From Apus apus (taxonomy: Eukaryota; Chordata; Aves; Apodiformes; Apodidae): a stretch of 64,000 bases of DNA. Positions within the stretch are counted from its first letter, which is position 1. Every line of letters starts with the position of its first letter. Both the position numbers and the translations under genes were made by a program. Positions 32,762 through 45,119 of this stretch are shown here, one piece after another. The stretch covers positions 5,828,001 through 5,892,000 of the forward strand of contig NC_067294.1 of assembly GCF_020740795.1 (NCBI RefSeq), written 5' to 3'. Below the pieces are notes generated by a model, which ran no database searches, had not been told where the DNA came from, and worked only from the letters and a program-made list of their open reading frames with translations.

Positions 32762-34195
32762 CTGCCGCCCGCCGCCCACCCAGCAATACCCGAGTGGGGC
32801 TGACCCCCCTGCCCGGGGGGACCCCCTCAGCAATACCCAACGTGTCACCTCAGAGGGGACCCTCGGGAGCAGACGGCTGTGCCAGGGGCTGCCCGAGCAG
32901 TGGCCTGGCTCTGTGGTCCCTGTGCTGCCACTTCTCTGCCTGCCCCATACCCCCTTCATTTTATTTTCTTTTCCTTTTTCAATTCTTGGGCCTATTGCTG
33001 AGGTCCCTTCCCGCCCTGCTGCAACGTGGGGAAGTGGCACAAATGCCTGCTTTCTCTGCCCAAAGTGGGCCCAGGGGAGTCAGTGCCAGAGCCATCCCTC
33101 ACCTTCTGCTCCAAGGGTGGAGGAGCCACTCTGGGCACGCTGGAGATGACTCTGCTGAGCTAGATCAGGAGAATGGAGCTGGTGGAGACTCAAATCATAG
33201 AGAGACTCAGACCTGCTCCTGCCATCGGCCTCAGCAGGAAGCAGGAGACTTTGCCAGACTCCTCCCGACACCTACTTGGAAAAGCTGCAAACAAGGCGGA
33301 TTTTTCTTTTGAAGAATCAGGCACAATTTCTGTTGTCATCTCCATTTGGTTTTGAGCTCCTCAACTTCTTCCTCCATCTCCGTGGGCAGCGCCGTGGGAC
33401 TGCAGCTGAGCAGGAGAAGGGGCTGGTGTGCTGGGTCCCGGTGTGCTGGGTCCTGCTGAGCTCCCTGGCACACTCCCATCCTCCTCAGCCCCCCCTTTGC
33501 AATCTTGTACACACGTGGTGTTTCCTGTGGTAAAGCCAAGTGGTGCCCGGCATCCCCTGGCACAGAGCAGATCCAGCCCTCGGGGAGAGGGTGGATGTTG
33601 GGATAACGGCAGTTGGAAGGATGCTGAGAACTTCAAACCTCTTGAATATTAAAAGCAAAAGTATTTTAATAACGTTGGGGGGTGGCGGGGAGGGGGAGGG
33701 TTCGTTTGGTTCCCGTTTTGCAGGGGGTTGTTTTTCTTTGGTGCCAGAATTTGTACCTAAACTCCGAGGGTTTTTGCGTGGTCTCTTTGGTTGTCATTCA
33801 TGATGTGGACGAAGGTCAGTGGGGAAATGGGGAACAATTCCCAGCTGGAGATGTGTCTCCATACCGGTGGTGCTGTACCAAGCTGCTGCCCTGGCTCTGC
33901 CTCTCCTGTGCCTCATCCTGACCCCTGGGATTGGCTGCCAGGGCTGGTGAATGAGACTGAGCCATCACGGGTTTATCAGGATGAGAGCCCAAATTCCCCC
34001 TTGGATGGAGCTGCTCTGCAGGATGGCAGCAGTGGACAATGGAAGTGGATGTAGTGTGTGGGTTGCTGTCCCTCACCCCAAGCATGGGGCCAGGGCGGGG
34101 GGGGATGTGGCATTTTGCCCTGGGAGAGGCTCCTCGGCACTGGCATGAGGTCCTGTTGAACCAACTGCTAATAAATCAGGGGGGCTCTGGTTTTA
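32762..34195 (+). other. NDST1: NDST1 3' UTR, proximal form
   Basis: This runs from the stop codon (32759-32761) to just past an AATAAA at 34170-34175, which is followed by T/G-rich sequence suited to cleavage. No coding signal remains. The region ends in sequence close to TTTTATTTGCTGGTTGTTGC. Confidence 0.55.
34170..34175 (+). terminator. NDST1: Candidate proximal NDST1 poly(A) signal AATAAA
   Basis: A canonical AATAAA lies about 1.4 kb after the stop codon with a GT-rich downstream element. Mammalian NDST1 transcripts have long 3' UTRs, so this may be only one of two sites. Confidence 0.5.
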
Positions 34196-37039
34196 TTTGC
34201 TGGTTGTTGCCCATTTCTCTCCTTGCTCATATAGTTCAGCCTTCCCTCCTGGGGATGCCTCTGGGCCCATCTTTTGGGGGAACTTGAGGCCGAAGAGGGT
34301 GTTGATGGGAGCAGCCCTCTGTGCACAAGGTGGCAGCAGCCATCTAGTGCTGGATCTGGCCACGCTGCACATCCCTGGCCTCGCATTCCCAGGATGGGGC
34401 CAGCAGCCAGCCAGGACACCATCAGGGACCCACGAAGGAGTCTGGGGAGATCAGGTGGGAGTTCCTGCTTGCCCTTTCCCCTCTGCCCAAAGGTAGGTAG
34501 CCCCTGCCTGCCAAGAGCCCACCCGCCCAGCTGCTGCCTCCCCTCTGCCTTCCCCCTGCAAAGCGCCAGAGGAAGCGAAGATGGAGCTTAATTAATCCCA
34601 GACGGGTTTGTTTGGACCTGTCGCAGTGACAGACGATGTGCAGCGCCGGGGCAGCCGCCGGACGGAGGGGTGGAGCTGCCTGCCTGACGAGGAGGCTCAG
34701 TTTTTGCCCATGCTGGAGCAAAGCCAGGCCATGTTCCCCATCCCCGTTACCTGCTGTTCCCAGCGTCCCCGAGCCTGGCAGGCCACGGGGAGGCTGTTCC
34801 CAGGCTGTCCCCCAGCCCTCATCGTCCCCACCCAGCCCTGGGTGATGTGTAAGCTCACCAGCTCAGCCCTGGGCTGCCCCAGGTGGCACCAGCTGCTGCC
34901 CAGCCTAGCCCTGAGTTAATTTGTATTTAATTAGCGGGGCCAGGAGCAGAGCTCAGCCCTGCACAATGGCCCTGGGAGGAAGGATGAGGAGGGCTCTGCA
35001 CTCCCATGGCCGTAGGAGAGCAGTGGGGGAGGAAGGCTCTGTCCCCTTGCCCTGTGACCTGCTTTGGCACCCATGATGTTTTCCAGCTTCTGTGTCTGCT
35101 GAAAATGTGCAAACTGGGTGAAATCCATTCTAGGCTGGGCAAGGGCCAGGGCTGGGTTGGCTGTGGCTGGTGGGGCCGTGGGGGGGAAGCAGGATCCCTG
35201 GCCAGCATCCCCGCTCAGGGCTCAGACCCTGCTGTGCCCCTGGGCTGCCCCTGCTGCCCAGCCAGGGGCTGCTGGGCTGTCCCCACTAATGCCTTATCCT
35301 TCAAACTCTTCCTGGAGACCCCACGGCAGCCCCCGCCCAGCTCTGATCCCCTGGCCCCCTCATGGAGGGCTGGGGCTGCCTGGGGAAATGGGTGGAAGAC
35401 AGCAGCCTCTTGGAGGTCTTAGAGCAGAGCCTGGGCTTCTCCAGGCCCTCCACAGCCCCAGCCTGGGGGAAGGAGGGAAGATCAGGGCCATGGATGTGGC
35501 CATGGTCAGGGCTGGCTTTCCTGGCCACCATAAGCCACAGTGGGGTCCAGTGCCCCTGCTCTCTGCACTTCAATCCATCCTGCAGCCGTGCCTTGACACG
35601 TCCCTTCCCCACGTCCTGACACATCTGTGGCTGTGCCCCAACATGTCCTGCATCTTCCCTGGCTGCTTGGGGATGTGCTGGTGAATCCCTGTCGCTGGTG
35701 CTGCCAGAAGAGGGAAAAGCTGAGAGGTTCCCAGGTTCCTACCAGAATCACTTGGAGGGCTTATAAGCATGGAAGGGCAGGTGATTTACAGCCCCCCACT
35801 CACCTGGCAGCTCCATCTGTTTTGTACGTGTTGCTCCCAATCTGCCCACAGCTCTGGGCAGAGTGGGTATGAACAGACCCCAAAGTGGGGACTGGAATGA
35901 AGCTTCCAGATGTGCAGCTTCACTTGATTTAGATCCCCCACCACTTGCTCAGTCCTGAGCAGGAGGGAGGGAGAGGGGGTTTGCAGCTCCACGCAGTGCT
36001 GGGGGCACGTGGGATGTCAGCCCTCACAGGGGCGCTTCGTGTCTTCCATCGCCTGGTGAGTGCAGTGGGTGGAGGGACAGGAAAGAAACCTCCTGGAAGC
36101 TATCATCTCCTGTGTTGGCTTCCCAAAGCAGGCAGAAGTGGGGGTGGCTCAGCATCCAGCCCAGTTTTGTGGTGGAATGGGTTCCTCCTCCAAGTGCTCT
36201 GTGCTGTGTCCAGCCTTCGCAGACTGCAGAAGCTTGACATTTAAATCAAGCATTACAATGAGACTTAGTAGAAATGGGAATAATTTCAATGAAAAAAACA
36301 TCTAGGCTATGATTTTATGTTCAAGAAATCTCTCTGTGACTCCCTCTACCAAACTGACAACCTCCTTTGTCTGCTCCTCCAAAGAGGTAGATGAAAGGGG
36401 CACAGTGAGATTGGTGAGCATGAACCTGCCTGAGTCCTCAGCTCTGAAAACCTAGGGAGGAGTCAGGAAGGGCCATGGAAACTGCTCTCTCCCAGGGAGA
36501 AACAAGGGTGGGTTTGCACCCTATAAATACCGGGGAACACCGGCTGCAGAGGAGCCCCTCATTCCCTGAGAGAGGCTTACCCAGACCAGGTGGCTGGAGG
36601 TTAAAACCAGATGGCACAAGTATTTCACAGGCAGCAGGGTTGTGAAAGCAGCGATGGTTTTGTTTTCTTCCACAGCTCTTTCCTCCAGGCTGGGGACCTC
36701 ATTCCCAGGGGACACTGTCCTAGAGGTGGGGTGTGGGTGTGACATGCTGGGACCTGCATGGTGGCAGAGATGCTGCTGGTGGGCCCCTGGCTGTGGTCAG
36801 ACTCCTGCTGGGATGATGGGACCCTCATAGAAGGTTGGATTTGAGGCAGACAAAAGCCTCCTGAGATCCCATGCAGTGTCACCCAGCAGTGCTGTGTGCT
36901 GGGAGGGGACAGCAAGCAGCCATGTCTCTTTGCATGACCCCTGCAGCTGGGACGTGACCTTGGCTCCCCAACCCTGACATTTACTTCAACCTCATGATGG
37001 GACCTGTGACCAGAGCAGGGACAATGCCTAGATGGGGGG
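34196..37039. other. Possible distal NDST1 3' UTR or intergenic sequence
   Basis: There is no coding exon that I can support. It contains a strong TATA-like element at 36521-36528. If the distal poly(A) signal at 37142 is used, the stretch is untranslated NDST1 sequence, giving a 3' UTR of roughly 4.4 kb. Confidence 0.4.
36521..36528 (+). promoter_or_regulatory. TATA-box-like element CTATAAATA
   Basis: CTATAAATAC sits between GC-rich flanks (GTTTGCACC before, CGGGGAACACCGGC after), the arrangement of a focused core promoter with a start near 36550. Possible uses are an upstream SYNPO promoter or a non-coding RNA. No coding exon follows nearby; a weak donor CCAG/GTGGCT occurs at about 36587. 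Confidence 0.3.
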
Positions 37040-37560
37040 GAGACAATGACAGTGCAAGTCACCAAGTCCTTGAATAAGAGCCATGCAAAATATTTCTTCA
37101 AATGACTCTCATGATTTTGAAGTGACATGTTTACACTTCACAATAAAATAATCCCAAATTCTGATGTCTGAAAAGTGTCAGTGTGATTTGTTTTATGTTC
37201 AGCTACCCCTAGATGACAAAGCTGATGGAAATCTCTTTTTGTAAAAGTTTTACATTTTCCTGTAAAGATTATAGGCCTTGTTTTGAAGATACAAATGTAT
37301 ATAATACTCCTATGCATTAGAAGACATTTATATAGAAGATATTTACAATGCCTAAGATTGTAAATATGAATCGCTCATTTAAATGTCACAGCCTAAATCA
37401 GAAGATGCTGGAGATTTAAAATAGACTTAAAATGTCAAAGGACAGATGACAAAAAGATGTTTCTTTCATCCGGAAAAATTGTCTTCTAACCAGCTACATT
37501 AATCCCATCTTTCTGGTGGCTGTAGTTAACCCACTTCTGAGAGTGGTGGTTTGTTTTAAA
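37040..37560. other. AT-rich block after NDST1
   Basis: About 500 bases are sharply more AT-rich than the GC-rich flanks, with several TTTACA/TGTAAA and ATTTATA words and no ORF. The first part may be the end of the NDST1 3' UTR. The rest looks like a conserved non-coding element or an AU-rich 3' UTR segment. It has no features of a known mobile element. Confidence 0.45.
37142..37147 (+). terminator. NDST1: Candidate distal NDST1 poly(A) signal AATAAA
   Basis: AATAAA is followed within 50 bases by GTGTCAGTGTGATTTGTTTT, a good GT-rich downstream element. It lies about 4.4 kb past the NDST1 stop codon, similar to the long 3' UTR of mammalian NDST1. Confidence 0.42.
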
Positions 37561-40500
37561 GAGAAGATGTGGTGAGGGGCAGCTCAGGGCCGGACATCCT
37601 GGGGGGCTGTGCTGGGAGTCTGACCCCTCCAGCCCCACGAAGCTCCTGGGCTGCTTGGCATCCCCCTCATCCCAGCCCTAGGCCCCCTCTCCCTCCCCAC
37701 CTGCCAGCCCCCTCCTCCATCCTGCATCCCCCGCCTTCCCACCAGGCACCTTTGTCCGTTCCCCCCTGTTTATGATTAAATCCAGGTGTTGGAGCAGCTT
37801 CAAGCCCGGGAGGACCCAGAGCCACTTTCCAGGGGGCAGGGGGCAGGGAAGTGGTGGGTTTTGATGGCTTTCTTGGGGTCAGCACTGAAGGGATGTTCCA
37901 AACTCTTCTGGCTCCTAATGGAAGTGCTGCCAGCTGGCAAAGCTAGAACCAGGCAGGTTTTGCACGAGTGGAAAAAGATAATGGGCTGATAAGGTGGTTC
38001 TGGCTGAATAATACAGGGGACAGCTGGGAGGCAGGTGGGGAGAGCCTGGGTCGGGAGGCTCAGGGCAGCTTGAGGATTAGGAAGGGCTGCAAGGTGATGC
38101 TGAGCCCTGGAGAACAGCAAAGTCAGACATTAAATGAAGCTCCGGGTGCTGAGGGTGACAAGATGCAGATGGATTTAGCTGTCCTGGCAGCTTTTCATTC
38201 AGCAAACCCAGCTTCCTGCCACATCGATGCAGCTAGAACTTCTCTGGGCTCAGGGAGCGACACGAACGGTGCTGGTACCAGCACATTCCTGCTGCCGAGG
38301 GGCTGGCACTGCCGTGGAGGTGTAACTCAAGCCACACAATATCTAGGTTTCGGCACCTTTAACACTTTTCCTCTTCTTTTGGAGCCTGTTGGGACTCGGT
38401 GCTGTTTGTTTGCTGGTGCAAAGCTTGCTCTCGGGATGCTGCTTCCCCCTCCCCTGCCCGCTGGTCCCAGCAGGGATGCTGCCTTCCCCAGGGATCCCGG
38501 TGCTGCCCAGAGCATCCCCAGCGAGTCCCTGTCCCTCTCCCGGACAGTATCTGCGACTCCTTTACAGAGCACTTGTGAAGCGAGAGAGGAGAAAGAGGAG
38601 TCAGGGCTGCTGGAGGGGCTTTCCACCTCCAGGCACAGAGGAGGGAAATGTTCAAGGGTTTCCTGCTGTCGCACATCTGGGCTGAGTTTCACTGCTGGTC
38701 CCTCCCCACGCACCGTGGGGGCCACTGCTGGGACCCGGGGAGCCGTGATGTGGGTCCCAGCAACCGGGGGCGAGGAAAAGGGTGCTTGGGGATGTCTTTT
38801 CTCCCAGCACGGGCTTTCGAGGGGTTTGAGGGGGTAGCACAGCAGAGAGCCCATCCCAGCCCCCATCTCCCAGCCCTCCCTCCGCAGCCCAGCCCTGCCG
38901 ACCACCCAGGCTCACCGCAGCCACCCCCAGGACCCTCCGGCTCCCCGTCCTTCCCTGCCACCCCCATCCACCCACCCCCACCCGGGTTTGCCGGGATACT
39001 TTCTGCCCACCGTCCGTTCCATGCAGGGGATCGTCTCCATCCCCTCCTATTCCATATCCTGCAGGAGACCTGCCGACTCCGGGTGGGGGGTCCCAGCTGT
39101 GCAGCCCATGCAGGTGAGCAGGCTGCCCTCGGGGACTGCTGGCAGGGGCTTCCATTGGACAGGGTGGGCTGGGAAGGACCCCTGTGGAGCCTAGAGGGGT
39201 GCAGTCCATGGGTGCATGGAGGCATATCTTGGGGGGGCTTGCAGAGGGGAGGGAATGAGGGGCAGCAGAGAGAGCTGGATCCCCCATGCCAGGCTGCTGC
39301 CAGGGTCTCTTCCCTGGGCCACACACATCCACATGGATATTTATACAGGATGGGAGCCGAGCATCCAGCCCCACGTGGCCATGTGCCTCCCCGTGCACCC
39401 CCCCAAAACCCATACAGACCCAACACGAATCAAATGCCTCGGAATGAGCCAGAATAAATATTTTACGGTAAATTACCAAGGCTAATAATTATAAAAATCT
39501 GTACTTATGACCGAGAGCCAGGGAAAGATTTCCAAGCAGCTGGTGACCACATGGGTGATGGTTCCCTCCTGTTCCCTGGCCAGGCTGCCAGACCCCTCCC
39601 TGCTCGTGGGGAGCAGCCTGGGGGTAGGGACCAGGGGGGTCTGGGGCTGGGTGTCCTCTCCTGGCTCTGGTGCTAGGGTTGCTGGGGGGTCTGTGAGGCT
39701 CCCTGGAAGGGCTAGAGACAAGATTTCCTGCAATGGTGATTGCTGCTGGGGTCTGGGGAGGGGAGAGCACGAGGAGGCGGGGCTCAGCTCCCTGCCCATG
39801 CAGCCCCGCCCTGGGAGCCCTTGGGATTGTCTTATTGCTGGGGGCTTGGGAAGACAGCGTATCAACGGGGTAGGGGAGAGGCTGGGGAGGGTGAGAGGGA
39901 GAGGAGGAGGAGCGACAGCCCTGGGTGGCCATGGGGTGGGCTCATTTTACTGCTCAGAGATGATTTTTGGGGTGCAGCCACCCCTCCTTGGTCTAGCAGG
40001 AACCAGATGTGCCCTCCCCCTCCCAGCTCTGCCCATCCCCAGCGTTGCTGGCAGGGGCAGGATGGTCCCTGGGGGGATGCCTCAGACCTGGCCAATGTGC
40101 TCAGGGCTCGATGAGGCATGTGCCAGGTGAACACTCCTATTCCCACCTGGCTGGGGACTGCAGCCCAGGGAGAGGACCCAGCAGAGGCTGTGGGAAGCAT
40201 TTCTTCTCTTCCTTTCTCCTCCTCTGAGCATTAGTTAAGATGAGAGCAGCAAGAATGTGGGCGTGCACCCCCTGGTATCTCTCAGCCCCTTCCCTCCCCT
40301 CGCAGGCCCTGGTGTGACTGCCCCCATCACGGCTCCCCATCAACCTCTCCATCACCCTGGCCTTGGCAGCAGTCGGAAAGAGGGGAGATTGGAGCAGCCC
40401 AAGCCCACTCCTTGCTTCCCCCTCCCGGTAGTCTTTTTTTCCCTTCCTCCTCCCTGATTCAGAGAAATAAAATTCGGCTGGGTTTCAGGTCAGCACCAGC

Positions 40501-43500
40501 TCTCCCTCGCTCAGCTGCTCCGGGATGGTGACTCAGACAGTCGAGAGCGGCGGCATCTGTGGCTCCGGCCCCGCCTGGCCCCGCTCCCGCCCGGCACGGC
40601 CTCGGCAGCAATGGCATTGGCCTTGAGAGAGCTCACCCGGGGCGGCTGGCTCCCCCCGCACCCCCCGGGGCTTCCTTTGGGCAGAAAACAGGGTCAGGAC
40701 AGGGAGGGAGAAGCAGGAATGGAGTGAAGTGACGGGGGGAGCCCATCTCTTGTCCCCAGTTGGTGTCCCCTGCATGCACTGGGGGCTGCAGGAGTCGTTG
40801 CTGGGAGTGGATGGATGTTCCTGGACCTGGAGCTCTGCAGGTGGGTGTGAGCATCCCCCCTGCACCCCCTCGCAGCAGCTCTTGGTGCTCAGCAGCATCA
40901 AGTAGAGCACCCAACACCTCTGTGCCCCAGGGCCCAAGAGGGGCTGGGGATGCCAATCTGCTCCTGGGGGGACATGAGTCCCAGCCCCTTGGGACTGTTG
41001 CCCCACATAACCTGGGACCCCCAGGCAAGCTGTCCTGGGCTCAGCCCTTCCTCTGTGGGACCGAGAGATGTGAGCGGGCGGCAGCAGCCCTTGGCTGAGC
41101 GCGGACCTTGGCTTCCAGCGATCAACAGGAAACGGGAGATGGATTTCTCGGCAAACTGGGCTTTCCATAAACAGTCTGAGGGGCCGACCCGCGACGGCGG
41201 GAGCAGTGCAGAGCCAGGGCTGGGCTTTACAGCTGTTTATCACATTTTTCTGCTCTCGTTTCCTCCCCGGCTCTGCAGCTCCGGGTTCCTCTTCTCCCGC
41301 GTGAAAACTGGGACTGAGCCGAGCACCGTTGGATGGGCTGTTCCCAACCTTGTGCTCCCAGGATGCTCCTCCTGGGTCCCGTGCCCCACTCAGCTTGGGT
41401 TCAAGGTGCCAGGGTCGTCCCCCCCCAACCTTTTCCAAACCTTAAACCCAGCTCCTGTTGGGCTGCCTTTGCTTTGGAGTGCTTAACTCAGCTCCACGGC
41501 ATTGGGGCTCCCAGCCATTAGCTGAGCAGCCCTCCCTGGCACACCAAGCCTCCAATTTCTCAGCAATCAGGACTTAAGAAAATACAAACTGACCCCGAGA
41601 GGTGAGAGGGGAGCAGGGAGGCAGTGCTGGGCCCTCTGCCTGCTTCTCATTAGCAGCAGTTTGTTCAGCACCGTCCCCTCTCCCCTGCCCCACCCCTGAG
41701 AGCTCAGAGCCTCTGGTATTTCCCTGTGATAGTTCACCCATCTCCAACACCCCTGAGATGAGATGTTTCACTGTAGAGCATCCTTCCATGTGTCTGCCTG
41801 CCCCTCTTGGCAGGACAGAGCTTCTCCATATCCATGCACCCTCTGCAACCCCTACCAGCATCCCCGGGCACTGATCCTGACCCGAGCAGCAGCACTGGGG
41901 GCTGCCCCCATCCCATGGGACAGCAGGGACTGTGTTTTCGGGTGGCAGAGGTCGGTGTGGGGTGGTGGGGTCAGCTGGCAGCACAGCCCTGGTTTGCTGA
42001 GCTGAACAATGGGGCTTTCTGTTGGCTGGGGCTCAGGGGGAGCACGGCCCGTCTGGAAAAGAAGCTGCCTGCGTCAGAGGCAGACGGCGGCAGGATGGGG
42101 GGATCTTCCAGAGGGCAGGAAAAGCGGTGGGGGGGGGGCTGTGCTGGAGCCCCCAGGGAGCTGCCGCCGGGAGCTCTGCAGGAGAGAGACCTCGAGACCC
42201 TCATGCTCCCAGCCCCAGACCCGTTGGCAGGAGGATACTGGGGGCCCGATGCACAAGCACTGTCCTCATCCCACCACGATGCCAGCAGTGCAGCCAACCC
42301 CCCCCAGCCAGCCAAGCAACCCGCAGCCTGGCGAAATACTTCTTCTTTTTGGCTCTGCAAGGCAGAAAGCCGCGGCAGGGAAAAGGCGAGAGGCGGGCAC
42401 ATGGACAGATGTTACAGCAAAGAGCGAGGGACCTGGCCCCACACCAATTTTGACAGGTCGGTGTCGATGGCAAGTGCTCCCAGCCCCTCCCTGCTGTGCC
42501 AGGTACAGCCGAAACCTTCCCACAAAATTCATCAGCACGACCCACCAGGACACAAGCAGCTCTGTGCAGCCGTGCAGGCGTCGCTGGCGCCGCCGCCCGT
42601 GCGTGTTTTGGCAGCGAAACCCACATCCTATTTCCACGTGATGGATGTGCGAGAAAATGTGTTCGCCTGCGGAGAGGGGATGTGGATGGCGGGCTGGGAT
42701 CGGGAGCAGGGCTGGCAAGGGAGGCAGGATGCATGGATATGGGGCTGGCCAGGGAGAAGTGCTGCCTGGAAAGGGGCTTGGCTGGACCAGGGCTGTGTTT
42801 GGGAGGAAAACTGGTATGTGGGTGTGTTGGTGCATGAGGATGTTGGGCTGGGGAGTGTGTTGAAACAGAAGGGTTTGATTTTTTTTCATTTGAAATGGCT
42901 TTTCTGATCTCTTGGAATATGAAATGAAACATTACCAAGGGAGGGGAAAAGAAAAACCAAACCAAACCAGGGAAAAAAATCAGCACTAACTGTTTCTTCC
43001 CACCCTGAAAAATCCCCTTTGCAGTCACATTTTTTGCTCCTTTATTTGTTTTTCAGCCTCGGCATCAAGCTGTGGCTCAGAGGCTCATATATCCCCTTGC
43101 CAGTCCCAGGCTGCCAGGCAGGGATGGCCTTTGAGTCTGGGGGGTTGCTCCCTGCCAGGGATCCACCAGTACATGGGACACCAGTCAGATCACCCGGTGT
43201 TTGGAGGAAGGAAGAAACCTCATGGATGTAGCTCAGAGCCCAAATGTTACAGGAATGCAGCCAAACAGTTCCTGATCCTGCAGCGAAGGATGCTTGTGCC
43301 TGAGGACTGTGAGCTTTGCCCCCATTCCTGTATCCCAGCCCTCGGGGGGGGGGGATTAGCATAGAGGCAGGAGGGATGTTCCAGGAGTGATTTGTGCCAT
43401 CACATCTGACCAAACATGACAAACACAGCTGTGCTCCTGCAGGAGTTGCTTTTGCAGCTGTAAATGGAGAGCAGCTTGTCCATGGAAGGATGCTTCCAAC

Positions 43501-45009
43501 CCTGTGGAGCTTTTGGGTCACCAACACAACCTCTCCATGGGTAGGAGTGCAGGCAAGGGCTGCAGGTGCCAGAGGTGCTAAACCACGTGTGAGTCTCTGG
43601 CACAGCCCATGCCCCTGCCTGTCTCTGGGCAGCAGCCAAGAAGGATTTGGATCCATATCCCTATTCCCGCAGAGAGGTTAATTTACCTCCTGGATTCCCA
43701 CTTTTTATTCTTCCTAGCAGTATTTGGTTTGATCTGTCCCCAGCGAGGTGTTGGAGCCTGAAGGGGTTGTGTGTGGCTGCAGCCAGCCCAGCTGTAGCTG
43801 CTGTGATCCCACACTGGCCACCATGTCCCTTGTGCAACCCTCTCCATCAGTGTGAGGGGCACCCAGGGGTGCAGATGCTGACAACCCCACCCTGGGGAGC
43901 TTGGGGTCAGCCAGCTCCAGGCATTACCCCATGTCCACAACTTCCCAGCTCCACGCCAGCCCCGGGAGTGCCCCAAGCCCCAGACCCCGCTGATTAGAGA
44001 CATTTAACATTCCTCCCAACGCCAAAAGGACATTTTATCAGCAGGGTTTTTTTTCCTGCAGACTATTTTCTTTTCATGAAAACATTAAATGGCCTGAGAG
44101 ATAAGGAGCAAATTTATAGCAGTTCACACCGAAGCAGCCAAGACACTGGCAAGGAAAAAATGCCTTCCCTCCCACTACCCGCCTTCCCTCGCACGCTCCC
44201 CACCCCAGCCACTTCCTCTCATTCTCTCCAAAATCTCCTGACTCCCACGACAAGCTCAGCTGCCCCGTCCCAGCTCTTCCTGCCCCACAGCAAAGCTTGC
44301 TGAGGTCACCCACCGAGCCAAAGACCTTGGCACCAGGAGGTGCCGGGACAGTCCCACTTGCCATCGCCCTGGGGATGCTGGTCAGGACTGCCCACACCCT
44401 GGGGTGGTGCAGCCCCTTGTCTAGAGGATATACAGCCTGGATCCATCTTCATGACAGGGTCTGTGGATCCAGGCTGTGCAAAGCCTGCCTAGACTTAAAA
44501 ATGAGCCAGTCTAAAATAGGGTTGGTGTTAACCATGGATCCGGGTGAGACCTGCAAACCTTCTCCTTCCCTCCCCCAATAAAGCATCCCTTGTTCCATCC
44601 CTGCCACTGGGAGCTGCTCAGCAAACCAGTCCCGGGGCTCACAGAGCTGTAATGTTTAACTTACCAAAATCTGCAATAAATTTTCCTAGCGGCCCCCAAT
44701 CAGCTGGCCCCCGTCTGCCGGCGCTGCAGGTTTACGAGCTCTGAAGAGCTATAAAGGCCTTTTACTGGCTGCTTTTTTTATTTCAAATTAGAGTGTGACT
44801 GGATAAACACCGGACAAAGTACCGATTTACTGGGCACCCCGCGTAGCGCGGGCTGGGGGCTTGGGGACAGCCTGAGCTGTGGCTTTGCGAGGTGGACAAC
44901 GTGTCCCTTCACCCTGGCCAAGCCCCTGGGGGTGCCAGGGCAAGGGGTGGGCTCCACCAAAGGGTCCCAGTTCTCAAGGGTCCACCCTGTTTGGGGAAAA
45001 CAGAGCACA

Positions 45010-45119
45010 TCAGTGATTGCCTCCATCTCAAACCCCACCTGGAGGTCTGATCAGTGATTGCCTCCACCTGGAAGTTTGATCGGTGATTGCCTCTGTCTCA
45101 AACCCCACCTGGAGCTTTG
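45010..45119. repeat. Three-copy tandem repeat, about 41 bp with an internal deletion in the middle copy
   Basis: Copies at 45010-45050, 45051-45079 and 45080-45119 each start TCAGTGATTGCCTC (TCGG in the third). The middle copy lacks about 12 bases containing CTCAAACCCC, which the outer two share. Confidence 0.85.

Noticed and set aside
38652-39479. 275-codon minus-strand open frame with overlapping frames on both strands
   Set aside because: Low-complexity Gly/Pro-rich product with no recognisable domain. Mirror frames on the opposite strand indicate composition, not coding.
41807-42907. 366-codon plus-strand open frame between NDST1 and SYNPO
   Set aside because: No family resemblance, no splice or promoter context, and equally long frames overlap on the other strand (42201-43028). 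This is typical of GC-rich DNA.
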